The notes under the pieces: generated by a model | What the model was told of the DNA's origin: nothing | Databases searched by the model: none | The model's input: the letters and a program-made list of their open reading frames with translations, nothing else | Assembly: GCF_009301415.1 (NCBI RefSeq) | Contig: NZ_CP045073.1 | Coordinates: 1,317,501-1,381,500 of the forward strand | Length of the DNA: 64,000 nt | Reading direction: 5' to 3' | DNA from: Paracoccus kondratievae | GTDB lineage: Bacteria; Pseudomonadota; Alphaproteobacteria; Rhodobacterales; Rhodobacteraceae | Program-made: the position numbers and the translations under genes | Part shown: in pieces, positions 26,267-35,397 of the stretch | How positions within the stretch are numbered: position 1 is the stretch's first letter | Layout: the number at the start of each line of letters is the position of its first letter

Positions 26267-26900
26267 CCGCCTGCAACAGGCGCTTTGGGATACGGTGCTG
26301 ATGGTCTCGGTCTCGGCCGGGATCGCTGTGCTTGCGGGGATACCTCTGGCAGTGTTTCTGGTGACCTCGGGGTCTGACGGGATCTTTCCGGCACCGAGGC
26401 TGAACCGCATTATCGGCACTGTGGTGAACGGATTCCGAGCCGTGCCTTTCATCGTGCTGCTGGTGGCGCTGATCCCCTTTACGCGGCTGGTCGCGGGCAC
26501 GACGATCGGTGTCTGGGCGGCGATCGTGCCGCTGTCGGTGTCAGCGACCCCCTTTTTCGCGCGGATTGCCGAGGTCTCCTTGCGCGAGGTTGATCCGGGG
26601 CTGGTTGAGGCCGCACAGTCCATCGGCTGCCGGCGTTGGGACATCGTACGCCATGTGCTGCTGCCCGAGGCACTGCCGGGAATTGCCGGCGGGTTCACCA
26701 TTACCGTTGTTTCAATGATCGGCGCCTCGGCCATGGCGGGCGCTGTCGGCGCGGGTGGTCTGGGTGATGTGGCGATTCGCTATGGTTATCAGCGGTTTGA
26801 CACCACTGTCATGCTGGTGGTGATCGCGATCCTGATCCTGCTGGTTTCGGCTGTGCAGTTTTCGGGGGATCATGCAGTCAGGCGGCTGAAGGCGCGCTGA
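26244..26900 (+). CDS. metI: MetI-like ABC transporter permease
   Basis: A 218-residue inner-membrane permease with five to six hydrophobic segments. [20 protein letters not shown] leads into [40 protein letters not shown] and the EAA-loop equivalent [20 protein letters not shown] are hallmarks of the MetI family, as is [20 protein letters not shown]. The start overlaps the end of metN by 23 bases. Last gene of the SBP-SBP-ATPase-permease operon, followed by a hairpin shared with a converging oxygenase gene. Confidence 0.93.
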   Translation: MLTTQMVDRLQQALWDTVLMVSVSAGIAVLAGIPLAVFLVTSGSDGIFPAPRLNRIIGTVVNGFRAVPFIVLLVALIPFTRLVAGTTIGVWAAIVPLSVSATPFFARIAEVSLREVDPGLVEAAQSIGCRRWDIVRHVLLPEALPGIAGGFTITVVSMIGASAMAGAVGAGGLGDVAIRYGYQRFDTTVMLVVIAILILLVSAVQFSGDHAVRRLKAR

Positions 26901-26907
26901 AATGAAT

Positions 26908-26928
26908 GTGGGGGCTGACTGCCCCCAC
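26908..26928. terminator. Shared terminator hairpin between metI and the converging oxygenase gene
   Basis: GTGGGGGC (26908-26915) pairs with GCCCCCAC (26921-26928) around TGACT. It sits eight bases after metI and 33 bases from the end of the converging gene. T-runs on both sides are poor, so it may be Rho-assisted. Confidence 0.6.
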
Positions 26929-26960
26929 ACCCCCGTGGATATTTTGACACGAAAGAAGGA

Positions 26961-28340
26961 CTATTGCGCCGCCACCGCCGGGCCGGGGCGGAAGTTTGCA
27001 ACTGTGTGGCGGTCGGGCAGGCGGTCGCCCTGGCCGAAGATCTTGTGGCGCAGCGTGCCCGGTGCGTATTCAGTCTTGAAGCTGTCGCGGGTTTGCAGTT
27101 CCGGCACGATCAGATCGGCGAAGTCTTCGTAAGTTTCGGGCGTGGCGAGGCGGGTGAGGTTGAAGCCGTCAATGTCGCCCTCGCGCACCCAGGATTCGAG
27201 TTCGTCCGCCACCTCGGTCGGCGTTCCGACAGCAAGGGGGTAGCGCCCGCCGAGCGCGAGCTGGTTGAGCAGATCGCGTTTGGTCCAGCCTCGGCTTTCG
27301 GCCAGTTTTGTTGCCGACTGGATCGAGTTTGTCGGCCCGTAAGGGATCGGGTCGTCCAGATCATAGCGCGAGAAGTCGATGCCTGTCGAAGCGGCGAAAT
27401 GGGCAAGACCGGCCTCGGGGCTGGAATGGGCCCGATACTCAGCCAGCTTTTCCAATGCTGCCGCCGCGCTGCGGTCGGTGATGACGTTGATGCCGATGAT
27501 GATCTTGACATCCTCGGGGCGGCGCCCGGCAGCGGCGACGGCGGCGCGGATGCTTTGCGCGGCCTTGCGAGCCAGCTGTTTTTCCGGGGCCGAGATGAAG
27601 ACGCATTCCGCGTGTCGTGCCGCAAAAAGCTGGCCGCGGCCCGAGGTTCCGGCCTGAAAGAGCACCGGTGTTCTTTGCGGCGAAGGTTCCGAGAGGTGCC
27701 AGCCCTCGACATCGTAGAAACGTCCGTGGTGGACGACCTTGCGCACTTTGGCCGGGTCGGCATAGACGCGCGCCGCACGGTCCCGGATCACGGCATCGTC
27801 GTCCCAGGACCATTCCCAGAGCTTGTAGAGCACCTCGAGATATTCGTCGGCCTGATCATAGCGCAGGTCGTGATTGGTCTGCCCGTTCTGGCCCACTGCG
27901 CGTGCGGCGCTGTCGAGGTAGCCGGTGACGATGTTCCAGCCGATCCGCCCTTGTGTCAGGTGGTCAAGCGTCGAGATGCGGCGGGCAAAGGTATATGGGG
28001 CCTCTTGGTTGACATTGACCGTGACGCCGAAGCCCAGGTTCTGCGTCACGGCCGCCATGGCCGAGATCAGCAGGATCGGGTCATTGACCGGCAGTTGCAC
28101 GGATTCGCGCAAGGTCACATCTATCCCACCACCATAGACGTCATAGGTGCCGATGATATCGGCCAGAAACAGCCCGTCGAACAAGCCGCGCTCAAGCGTT
28201 CGGGCGAGGTCGGTCCAGTAGTCGAGCCGGGTATAATCTGCCGAGCGGTCGTGGGGATGGGTCCATTGGCCGTGGTTGATATGGCCCACGCAGTTCATGT
28301 TGAAGGCATTGACGATAATATGCTTGCCAAGGCGGGCCAT
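26961..28340 (-). CDS. DszA/NtaA/SnaA-type FMN-dependent monooxygenase
   Basis: A 459-residue luciferase-like TIM barrel. Family blocks in order: HIIVNAFNMNCVGHINHGQW, LARTLERGLFDGLFLADIIG, AMAAVTQNLGFGVTVNV, ARRISTLDHLTQGRIGWNIV, YDQADEYLEVLYKLWEWSW, PQRTPVLFQAGTSGRGQ and DGFNLTRLATPETYEDF. Members use FMNH2 from a partner reductase to oxygenate sulfones (DszA), EDTA/NTA or related compounds. It is third in transcription order of a minus-strand operon behind two SfnB-like genes, its ATG abutting the stop of the one before. Together they look like an organosulfur oxidation unit. The exact substrate is unknown. Confidence 0.87.
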   Translation of the reverse strand: MARLGKHIIVNAFNMNCVGHINHGQWTHPHDRSADYTRLDYWTDLARTLERGLFDGLFLADIIGTYDVYGGGIDVTLRESVQLPVNDPILLISAMAAVTQNLGFGVTVNVNQEAPYTFARRISTLDHLTQGRIGWNIVTGYLDSAARAVGQNGQTNHDLRYDQADEYLEVLYKLWEWSWDDDAVIRDRAARVYADPAKVRKVVHHGRFYDVEGWHLSEPSPQRTPVLFQAGTSGRGQLFAARHAECVFISAPEKQLARKAAQSIRAAVAAAGRRPEDVKIIIGINVITDRSAAAALEKLAEYRAHSSPEAGLAHFAASTGIDFSRYDLDDPIPYGPTNSIQSATKLAESRGWTKRDLLNQLALGGRYPLAVGTPTEVADELESWVREGDIDGFNLTRLATPETYEDFADLIVPELQTRDSFKTEYAPGTLRHKIFGQGDRLPDRHTVANFRPGPAVAAQ

Positions 28341-29543
28341 TCAGATCGCTCCGTGTCGCGGCGGGTTGATACCGTTCAGGCTGTGATTGCCGACGGCGTG
28401 GTATTTCCAGCGCACCGGATCATGCAGCGTATGGGTACGCACGTTGCGCCAGTGGCGGTCGAGGTTGTCCTCGGTCAGCGTGGCAGAGGTGCCGGTCAGT
28501 TCGAACAGTTTCGACGTGGCGAGAAGGCCAGCTGTGGTTGTCAGCGCCCGGGCGGCGGCGACGGACAGCGAGGCTTGCGCAACGGTGAACTCGGTCGGAT
28601 CGGCGATGGCCTCATCGACAGCGCGGCCGGCGCGGTCGACCAGCGCTTCGGCAGCGCGCAGTCGGACCGAGACCTCACCCACACCTGCGACCAGCAGCGG
28701 ATCATCGGCGGCGCGCTGGACTTTGGCGTCGATCCAGGGCCGCGCGCGGTCGCGGATAAAGGGCAGGGTGGCCGCAAAGGCGCCTTTGCCGATGCCAAGG
28801 TCGATCGCCGCATGCAAAAGCTGCGCGAGCGGGCCGATGGGCGTTGGGCGTTCAAAGCTTGCCTGAAACGGAATGACCCATTCGGGACGCACCTCGACAC
28901 GGTCGAAGGCGACCGAGCCCGATCCGGTGCCCCGCTGTCCAAACCCGTCCCAGTCATCGGTGATGCTGACGCCGGGCGCGTCGCGCGGGATAAAGACGAG
29001 CTGCTGACGCTCATCCTCGTCGACGACCAGCGTCGGGATCCAATGGGCATAGATCGCACCGGTGCAGTAGAACTTGCGCCCCTCGACCAGCAGGCGGCCG
29101 TTATCGTGAAAAAGCCGGGTGCGGCGTTTGAAGTCACGCGCGCCGATCTCTGCCAGCGCATTGCCAAAGCGGTGCCCGCTGAGCGCCAGCCTGTCGAAAT
29201 AGGCGCGCTGCTCTGGGCTGCCACCGCTGCGCAGGACCTCAAGCGCATAGAAATGGTTCTGCGGGATCTGCGCCAGCGAGCCGTCGGCGGCACCGATGAT
29301 GGCGATGACGCGCGCCAGTGTCACCGCGGATACACCTGCACCGCCGTGTTCGGCCGGTATGGTGATGCCCCACAGGCCCGAGGCCGAAAACGCCTCGAGC
29401 TCATCCCAGGGCAGGACGCGGTTGCGGTCGCGGTCCGAGGCGCCGGGTGCAAAACCAGCGGCAAGGCGGTGGGCGGCCTCGATCGCTTCGGCGTCGTCGG
29501 TGATCACATGCACGTCGCGGGGCGGAGGAGCGGTTCTAATCAT
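28341..29543 (-). CDS. SfnB/DszC-like acyl-CoA-dehydrogenase-fold oxidoreductase (second copy)
   Basis: A 400-residue flavoprotein of the acyl-CoA dehydrogenase fold, closest in pattern to SfnB and DszC, which act as FMN-dependent monooxygenases in sulfur acquisition rather than as dehydrogenases. FSASGLWGITIPAEHGGAG, GSLAQIPQNHFYALEVLR, GRKFYCTGAIYAHWIPTLVV and the C-terminal RNVRTHTLHDPVRWKYHAVG with NHSLNG are typical. The usual catalytic glutamate of dehydrogenases is replaced, as in SfnB. MIRTAPPP at 29543 is chosen as start, as it lies just behind the upstream stop. Confidence 0.85.
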   Translation of the reverse strand: MIRTAPPPRDVHVITDDAEAIEAAHRLAAGFAPGASDRDRNRVLPWDELEAFSASGLWGITIPAEHGGAGVSAVTLARVIAIIGAADGSLAQIPQNHFYALEVLRSGGSPEQRAYFDRLALSGHRFGNALAEIGARDFKRRTRLFHDNGRLLVEGRKFYCTGAIYAHWIPTLVVDEDERQQLVFIPRDAPGVSITDDWDGFGQRGTGSGSVAFDRVEVRPEWVIPFQASFERPTPIGPLAQLLHAAIDLGIGKGAFAATLPFIRDRARPWIDAKVQRAADDPLLVAGVGEVSVRLRAAEALVDRAGRAVDEAIADPTEFTVAQASLSVAAARALTTTAGLLATSKLFELTGTSATLTEDNLDRHWRNVRTHTLHDPVRWKYHAVGNHSLNGINPPRHGAI

Positions 29544-29544
29544 C

Positions 29545-30780
29545 TCAGTTCCATTGATGGCGGGCAGGCAGTGCACCGTTCAGGTGCCAGTTGCCCAGCA
29601 GGTGATATTTCCAGCGCACCGGGTCGTGCAGCGTATGAACGCGGGCATTGCGCCAGATGCGGCCAAGGTTCGGCGCGGCACGGGTCGCGGCCGATCCGGC
29701 AAGCTCGAAAAGCTTTTCGGCGGCGTTAAGCGCGATTTCGGTCGTCAGGATCTTGGCTTCGGCCACCGCGACCGAGGCGCGGGCGCTGGCCTCGGCGGTC
29801 ACCTCGTTGGCGGCGATTTCGTCAAGCAGGCGCGCGGCGTCATGCAAAACCGCGCGTGCAGCCCACAGGTCGATCTGCAACCGCCCGACATCGCCAATGA
29901 TATAGGGGTCGTCCTGGGCACGCTCGACCCCGGAATCGACCCAGGGGCGGGATTTCTCGCGCACAAAGCGGATTGCCTCGTCCAGGGCTCCGATGGCGAT
30001 GCCGCTGTCGATTGCCGCCTGGATCAGCTGCGAGACCGGCCCGGCCAGACCCGGCGTCTCGGCCCGCTGCCAGACGGGAATGATCTGATCCTCGCTGATC
30101 GGCACATCTTCAAAGATCACGCTGCCCGAGGCGGTGGAGCGCTGGCCAAAGCTTGACCAGTCGTCAATCACACGCACGCCCGGCGCGTCATGGGGAACCC
30201 AGATCTGCACGGGGCGGCCCTGTTCGTCATTGGCCCGGGTGGGGATCCAATGGGCAAAAATCGCCCCGGTCGAATAATAGCGGTGTCCGTTCAGGCGCAG
30301 CCCCTGCGGGCCACGGCTAAGGCCGGTGGTGTTATGGGTGACCACAGCGCGGCTTTTCTCGGGTCCGGCATTGCCGATGCGGGCGCCGGCAAGCACGTCG
30401 GCGAACCAGCGCGCCTTTTGCTCGGGGCTGCCGGCCTCGGTCAACAGCTGGATGACGCCGAAATGGTTCTGCGGGATCTGGCCCACCGAACTGTCAGCCG
30501 CGCACAGAATCTCGAACACCTCGGCCAGGGTCAGATAATCCAGTCCCGGCCCGCCATAGGCGCGCGGGACGGTCAGGCTGCCAAGGCCCGAGGCCGTAAA
30601 GGCCGCGATTTCGTCAAAGGGCAGGATACGCTGGGCGTCCCGCTCGGCCGCCTTGGGGGCCCAGTCGGCGGCAAGACGGTGCGCAGCCTCCAGCGCCTGT
30701 TCGCGGGTCTCGATCCATGCGGGCACGACGGGGACGGGGCTTGCCGCCCCGGGTCGTGCTTGCGGAGGTTGGATGGTCAT
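29545..30780 (-). CDS. SfnB/DszC-like acyl-CoA-dehydrogenase-fold oxidoreductase (first copy)
   Basis: A 411-residue paralogue of the gene at 28341 and the first gene of the minus-strand operon. Shared blocks: FTASGLGSLTVPRAYGGPG, SSVGQIPQNHFGVIQLL, HRYYSTGAIFAHWIPTR, FGQRSTASGSVIFEDV and WRNARVHTLHDPVRWKYHLL. The C-terminal THTLHDPVRWKYH motif is characteristic of SfnB-type proteins. Two such proteins next to a DszA-type monooxygenase suggest two-step oxygenation of a sulfide or sulfone. The ATG at 30780 faces a long divergent promoter region; a 54-codon upstream extension is not family-like. Confidence 0.87.
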   Translation of the reverse strand: MTIQPPQARPGAASPVPVVPAWIETREQALEAAHRLAADWAPKAAERDAQRILPFDEIAAFTASGLGSLTVPRAYGGPGLDYLTLAEVFEILCAADSSVGQIPQNHFGVIQLLTEAGSPEQKARWFADVLAGARIGNAGPEKSRAVVTHNTTGLSRGPQGLRLNGHRYYSTGAIFAHWIPTRANDEQGRPVQIWVPHDAPGVRVIDDWSSFGQRSTASGSVIFEDVPISEDQIIPVWQRAETPGLAGPVSQLIQAAIDSGIAIGALDEAIRFVREKSRPWVDSGVERAQDDPYIIGDVGRLQIDLWAARAVLHDAARLLDEIAANEVTAEASARASVAVAEAKILTTEIALNAAEKLFELAGSAATRAAPNLGRIWRNARVHTLHDPVRWKYHLLGNWHLNGALPARHQWN

Positions 30781-31339
30781 GGCGGATATCCTGTCCTTGC
30801 AGTCTGGCAGGCCCGCGGTTCCGGCATCAGACAACCGCCCCCGTCCTGCCGATTGTGGCGCGGGGGTGACCGGCGTTCTGGCGCTTGGGGTGGGCAGGCC
30901 AAATTCACGACTAAGGTTAACGTGATTTCTGGCCGCCGCCATTCCAAAGATCCGGGCCGCAAGAGAACAAGTTTCCCCAGAGAGGCCGCGCGAGAAAATC
31001 CATCTGCCCCTGAGAGGGTCGTTAAGGCCGCTATATCGGTTGTTCCGGGGCAGAGATCCGACCTTTTGGGGGTGGCGGCGGCCCAGACCCTGATGCGTTG
31101 CAGCACTGAAAAACGGGTGCCGGGACTTGTGGAATAAGCAGGGAAAACGGGGCGATAGCGGGAGATCGCGGGAGGTTTTGGCTGTAAGTCATCCGGGACG
31201 ACAGAGATAGTCTTTTCTCTGATCTGGGGTGAAGACGGTGATTTTCACCTATTGGGCGGCCCGGCTTTGGAATGGCCGGGCGTGGACCCACCCCCTATGT
31301 CTATCACTAGCAATCGAGTCGTCTTTTCGTGGAGAACTC
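30781..31339. promoter_or_regulatory. Divergent promoter region of the two sulfur operons
   Basis: About 560 bases between the SfnB-type operon (leftward) and the FMN reductase operon (rightward), with no recognisable gene. It is unusually long for this compact region, so it probably carries both promoters and operators. Near the right promoter GGTGATTTTCACC (31237-31249) is a perfect inverted repeat, preceded by another GGTGA at 31228. That is compatible with a LysR-type (CysB-like) site, but no regulator gene lies beside it. Confidence 0.5.
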
Positions 31340-31897
31340 ATGTCCGGACCCCGTTTCGCCGCCTTTGCCGGCTCGTGGAGCCAACCCTCGAAAACCCGCA
31401 TCCTGATCGAAGAGGCGGCCAGCCGCGCCATTGCGCGTTTCGGTGGTAGTGCGCATGTTTTCGACATTTCAGACCTTGGACCGGATTTCGGATCACTGCG
31501 CCAGCCGCAGGATGGCCCCCATCAGCACCATATCGACGAATTTCTGGCCGCTGACGCGCTGATCGTCGCAAGCCCGGTCTACAAGGGCAGCTATACCGGC
31601 CTTTTCAAACATTTCATTGACCTGATTGATCCCGCTGCGCTGGCCGGCAAGCCGGTGCTGCTGGCGGCGACCGGCGGCGGCGACCGCCATGCCCTGGTGA
31701 TCGAGCATCAGCTGCGCCCGGTTTTCGGCTTTTTTGAGGCCCATACGCTGGCGACGGGGCTTTATGCCTCTTCGTCGGATTTTGGCAGCGACGGGCTGAC
31801 CTCAGAGGCGGCCATTGCCCGTCTTGATCGTGCGGTCAGCCAGTTTACCCCGCATCTGCCCCGCTTTCAAAGCGCGCCCCTGCGCGCTGTCGGTTAA
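31340..31897 (+). CDS. NADPH-dependent FMN reductase (SsuE/MsuE type)
   Basis: A 185-residue flavodoxin-fold reductase. FAAFAGSWSQPSKTRILIEE carries the FMN phosphate loop (GSWSQPSKT), and ADALIVASPVYKGSYTGLFK with HFIDLIDP is the MsuE/SsuE signature around the flavin. LAATGGGDRHALVIEHQLRP follows. It supplies FMNH2 to the two-component oxygenases of both operons: the DszA-type enzyme next to it, the SsuD-type enzyme behind, and probably the divergent ones. GGAGAA lies five bases before the ATG. First gene of the plus-strand operon. Confidence 0.9.
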   Translation: MSGPRFAAFAGSWSQPSKTRILIEEAASRAIARFGGSAHVFDISDLGPDFGSLRQPQDGPHQHHIDEFLAADALIVASPVYKGSYTGLFKHFIDLIDPAALAGKPVLLAATGGGDRHALVIEHQLRPVFGFFEAHTLATGLYASSSDFGSDGLTSEAAIARLDRAVSQFTPHLPRFQSAPLRAVG

Positions 31898-31918
31898 TCC
31901 CTGTCCGAGTGGTCCGTC

Positions 31919-33376
31919 ATGAGCAATGCCAAGAAAAAACGTATCATCCTCAATGCCTTTGACATGACCTGCGTCAGCCATCAGGCGGCGGGGACATGGC
32001 GGCATCCTTCCAGCCAGGCGTTGCGCTATAACGATCTGGAATACTGGACCAATCTGGCCATCGAGCTTGAGCGCGGCCATTTCGACGCGCTCTTTATTGC
32101 CGATGTCGTGGGTGTCTATGACGTCTATCGCGGCTCGGCCGAAGCGGCGTTGCATGACGCGGCACAGGTGCCGGTAAACGATCCCTTTGGTGCGATTTCG
32201 GCCATGGCGGCGGTGACCAGGAACCTTGGCTTTGGCATCACCGCGGCGGTGACGTTCGAGCATCCCTATCTGCTGGCGCGCCGTCTTTCGACGCTGGACC
32301 ACCTGACCAAGGGGCGCGTGGCATGGAACGTGGTTTCCTCGTATCTCGACAGTGCGGCGCGCAATATCGGACTGGACCGGCAGATTGCCCATGACGCCCG
32401 CTATGATCTGGCCGAGGAATATATGGAGGTCACCTACAAGCTGTGGGAAGGCAGCTGGGAAGACGGGGCTGTCCTGCGCGACAAGGAAACCGGCGTTTTC
32501 ACGGACGCAAGCAAGGTTCATCCGATCCGGCATGAGGGCGAATATTTCAAGGTGCCTGGCTTTCACCTGTCAGAACCTTCGCCGCAGCGTACCCCTGTCA
32601 TCTTTCAGGCAGGTGCAAGCTCGCGCGGGCGGCAGTTCGCGGCGCGCCATGCCGAGGCGATGTTCGTGCTGGCAACCTCGCCCGAGACGGCGCGCAGGCT
32701 GACCGATGCGATCCGCGCCGAGGTGGCAGAAGCAGGGCGTGAGCCGGACGCGCTGAAGATCTTTACGCTTCTGACCGTCATCACCGGCCCGACCGACGAG
32801 GCGGCGCAGCGCAAGTATGAGGAATATCTCAGCTATGCCAGTGCCGACGGTATGCTGGCGCTTTACGGTGGCTGGACCGGGCTCGATTTTTCGTCCCTTG
32901 ACCCTGATACCCCGCTGACGGCGGTCGAAAACGACAGTCTGCGCACGACGCTGGAATCTCTCGCCGCAGATGGCGAGGCCTGGACGGTGCGCGATGTGGT
33001 CCACCGCCGCGCGATTGGCGGGCTGGGGCCGGTGCTGGTCGGGGGTCCGCAGACCATCGCGGATGAGCTTGAAAAATGGGTCGATGAAGGTGGCGTGGAC
33101 GGGTTCAACCTTGCTTATGCGGTAACCCCGGCCTCGACCACCGATTTCATTGACTTCGTGGTGCCGGAACTGCGCAAGCGTGGCCGGGTACAGACCCGAT
33201 ATGCGCCGGGCACGCTGCGTGAAAAGCTGCTTGGCGATCAGGATGGCCGGGTGCGTGACAGCCACCCCGCCGCGCATTGGCGCCAGTATTACATCGGCCG
33301 TGAAAGCGTCGCCGATGCCAGCCGGCCCACCGCATTTGATGGAAAAGAGCTGCATCGCACGGAGGCTGCGGAATGA
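31919..33376 (+). CDS. DszA/NtaA/SnaA-type FMN-dependent monooxygenase (second copy)
   Basis: A 485-residue paralogue of the gene at 26961. Shared family blocks: [117 protein letters not shown] and the C-terminal [13 protein letters not shown]. It should use FMNH2 from the reductase just upstream to oxygenate a sulfur or amine compound. Its last bases overlap the start of the SsuD-type gene by ATGA, so the two are translated together. Confidence 0.88.
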   Translation: MSNAKKKRIILNAFDMTCVSHQAAGTWRHPSSQALRYNDLEYWTNLAIELERGHFDALFIADVVGVYDVYRGSAEAALHDAAQVPVNDPFGAISAMAAVTRNLGFGITAAVTFEHPYLLARRLSTLDHLTKGRVAWNVVSSYLDSAARNIGLDRQIAHDARYDLAEEYMEVTYKLWEGSWEDGAVLRDKETGVFTDASKVHPIRHEGEYFKVPGFHLSEPSPQRTPVIFQAGASSRGRQFAARHAEAMFVLATSPETARRLTDAIRAEVAEAGREPDALKIFTLLTVITGPTDEAAQRKYEEYLSYASADGMLALYGGWTGLDFSSLDPDTPLTAVENDSLRTTLESLAADGEAWTVRDVVHRRAIGGLGPVLVGGPQTIADELEKWVDEGGVDGFNLAYAVTPASTTDFIDFVVPELRKRGRVQTRYAPGTLREKLLGDQDGRVRDSHPAAHWRQYYIGRESVADASRPTAFDGKELHRTEAAE

Positions 33377-34500
33377 CGACCCCCGAGATTTTCTGGTTCC
33401 TGCCGACCTCGGGCGACACGCGCTATCTTGGCACTTCGGATTTCGGTCGCCCGCCGACCAGCGCCTATCTGCGCGATATCGGCACCACCGTTGACAGGCT
33501 GGGCTATGACGGCATGCTGATCCCGACCGGGGCAAGCTGTCTTGACCCCTGGGTTGTCGCGGCGGCGCTTGCGCCGGTGACGCAGCGGGTCAAACTGCTG
33601 GTCGCATTGCGTACCTCGATCAGCGGTCCGACCGTCGCGGCGCGGCAGGCGGCTGCTTTGGACGAGGCGCTGGGGGGACGGCTGCTTTTGAACGTCGTGC
33701 CGGGCGGTGACCCGCGTGAGCTTGCGGCTGACGGCGCCTTTTTCAGCCATGACGGCCGGTATGAGAACGCGGATGAGTTCCTGACCGTCTGGAAACGGCT
33801 GATGGAGGGCGAGACGGTCGATTTCCATGGCCGCCATGTCCGGGTCGAGGGCGCCAGGAACTTTCATCCCGGCCCGCAAAAGCCCTGGCCTCCGCTATAT
33901 TTCGGCGGCTCGTCCGAGGCCGCGCATGAGCTTGCCGGCAAGCATGTCGATGCCTATCTGACTTGGGGCGAACCCCCGGCGGCGGTCGCGGAAAAGATCG
34001 CCGATGTGCGGGCGCGGGCGGCAAAGCATGGCCGCAAGGTTCGCTTTGGCATCCGTCTGCACGCCATCGTGCGCGAGACCGAGGCCGAGGCATGGGCCGC
34101 AGCCGATCGCCTGATCAGTCGTCTGACAGATGAGGACATCGCCCGGGCACAGGCGAACTATGCGAAAATGGATTCAGTCGGGCAGCGTCGCATGGCGGCG
34201 TTGCACGGGGGTCGCCGCGACAAGCTGGAGATTGCGCCAAATCTCTGGGCCGGGGTCGGACTGGTGCGTGGTGGTGCAGGCACGGCTCTGGTCGGCGACC
34301 CCGGCACCGTGGCAGCACGGATGCAGGAATATCAGGATCTGGGCATCGAGACCTTTGTCATGTCCGGCTATCCCCATCTGGAAGAGGCGATCCGCTTTGC
34401 CGAACTGGTCTTTCCCCTGCTTGGCAAGGATGCCGTGACTTTGCAGCGCAGCAGCCAGACCGGCGGTGCGTTTGACATTCGCGCCCGTGCCGCTTCGTGA
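33373..34500 (+). CDS. ssuD: Alkanesulfonate monooxygenase (SsuD-like)
   Basis: A 375-residue LLM-class flavin monooxygenase that should release sulfite from alkanesulfonates with FMNH2 and O2. It shows the SsuD order: [117 protein letters not shown] and [20 protein letters not shown]. Length matches SsuD (about 380). Overlaps the preceding gene by four bases. Sulfonate-specific ssuABC transport genes are not in the window; the MetQ-like transporter may fill the role. Confidence 0.92.
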   Translation: MTTPEIFWFLPTSGDTRYLGTSDFGRPPTSAYLRDIGTTVDRLGYDGMLIPTGASCLDPWVVAAALAPVTQRVKLLVALRTSISGPTVAARQAAALDEALGGRLLLNVVPGGDPRELAADGAFFSHDGRYENADEFLTVWKRLMEGETVDFHGRHVRVEGARNFHPGPQKPWPPLYFGGSSEAAHELAGKHVDAYLTWGEPPAAVAEKIADVRARAAKHGRKVRFGIRLHAIVRETEAEAWAAADRLISRLTDEDIARAQANYAKMDSVGQRRMAALHGGRRDKLEIAPNLWAGVGLVRGGAGTALVGDPGTVAARMQEYQDLGIETFVMSGYPHLEEAIRFAELVFPLLGKDAVTLQRSSQTGGAFDIRARAAS

Positions 34501-34518
34501 CGATCTTGTGAGAAAACC

Positions 34519-35382
34519 ATGACCTTTCCCGTCATTGACATGCGCTGCCGCCCGGCATTCCTGCACGATTTTTTCGGCAGGACCCCGGGAACGGCGGATT
34601 ACGATACCGTGCGCTGGCTTAACCGCCGTGTCGGCACTCTTGGCGATGATGAGCATTTTACCCGCTCATCCACGCCCGGGGGGTTTCTGGATGAGGTCCG
34701 CGACGCTGATCTGACCCGTGCAGTTGTCGTTGGCCGCCACACGCCCAGTCAGCATCTTCCGAATGATGAGATTGCGCGTATCGTCGACCTTGATCCCGCG
34801 CGCTTGACTGGCATTGGCTCGGTCGATCCGGTCATTCAGGGCACGGATGTGGCCATTGCCGAGGCGCGTCGCGCCATCCAGACGCTTGGCCTGCGCGGTA
34901 TAGATGTCGAGCCCGGCTTTGGCACCCCGCCCCGCCATCCCGACGACCCCGCCTATCTGCCCGTCTATGAATGGGCCGAAGCCGAGGGCGTCCCGATCTT
35001 TGTGATGAGCGGGCCGACCACGCCCGACCCGCGCTTTAACGATCCGGCCGGGCTTGCGGCGGTGGCGCGCAATTTTCCCAAGCTGAGAATCGGTGTCTTT
35101 CACGGCTATTGGCCGAATATGCAGGACATCCTTGGCCTCGCATTCCGCTATGAGAACATCCATGTCATCCCTGACATGTATCTGTTTCAGGCGGGCGGCG
35201 GTGCCTATGTCGAGGCGGCGAACGGCTTTCTGGGCGATCAGCTGCTGTTCGGCTCGTCCTATCCCTTCCGGCCGATCCGTCAGAGCATTCAGGACGCTGT
35301 CCGGCTGGGACTGCGCGAGGATGTCCTGCCGCGCTTTTTCCACGATAATGCCGTAAGGTTGCTTGGCCTCGGCCCGGCCTGA
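34519..35382 (+). CDS. Amidohydrolase-fold (amidohydrolase_2) protein lacking metal ligands
   Basis: A 287-residue TIM-barrel protein of the amidohydrolase_2 (ACMSD-like) type. The usual metal motif after strand 1, D-x-H-x-H, reads IDMRCRP here (Asp7, Arg9, Arg11), so both histidines are replaced. The later FGSDYPH block reads FGSSYPF (244-250), losing the aspartate too. His195 in GVFHGYWP is kept. The rest (LRGIDVEPGFGTPPRHPDDP, YEWAEAEGVPIFV) is well preserved, so this is a conserved but probably metal-free or re-purposed enzyme. It sits between SsuD and RibB in a tight operon; a role in processing the product of the oxygenases is possible. Confidence 0.8.
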   Translation: MTFPVIDMRCRPAFLHDFFGRTPGTADYDTVRWLNRRVGTLGDDEHFTRSSTPGGFLDEVRDADLTRAVVVGRHTPSQHLPNDEIARIVDLDPARLTGIGSVDPVIQGTDVAIAEARRAIQTLGLRGIDVEPGFGTPPRHPDDPAYLPVYEWAEAEGVPIFVMSGPTTPDPRFNDPAGLAAVARNFPKLRIGVFHGYWPNMQDILGLAFRYENIHVIPDMYLFQAGGGAYVEAANGFLGDQLLFGSSYPFRPIRQSIQDAVRLGLREDVLPRFFHDNAVRLLGLGPA

Positions 35383-35397
35383 CGCGAAGGAGCCCAG

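Noticed and set aside
26964-29729. A very long plus-strand open frame (over 900 codons) opposite the DszA-type and SfnB-type genes
   Set aside because: It lies antisense to three clearly recognisable flavin-enzyme genes; such frames arise from GC-rich codon usage, and its translation shows no family features.
35383-35397. FMN riboswitch in front of ribB
   Set aside because: Only 15 bases separate ribB from the preceding gene, far too short for the riboswitch fold.
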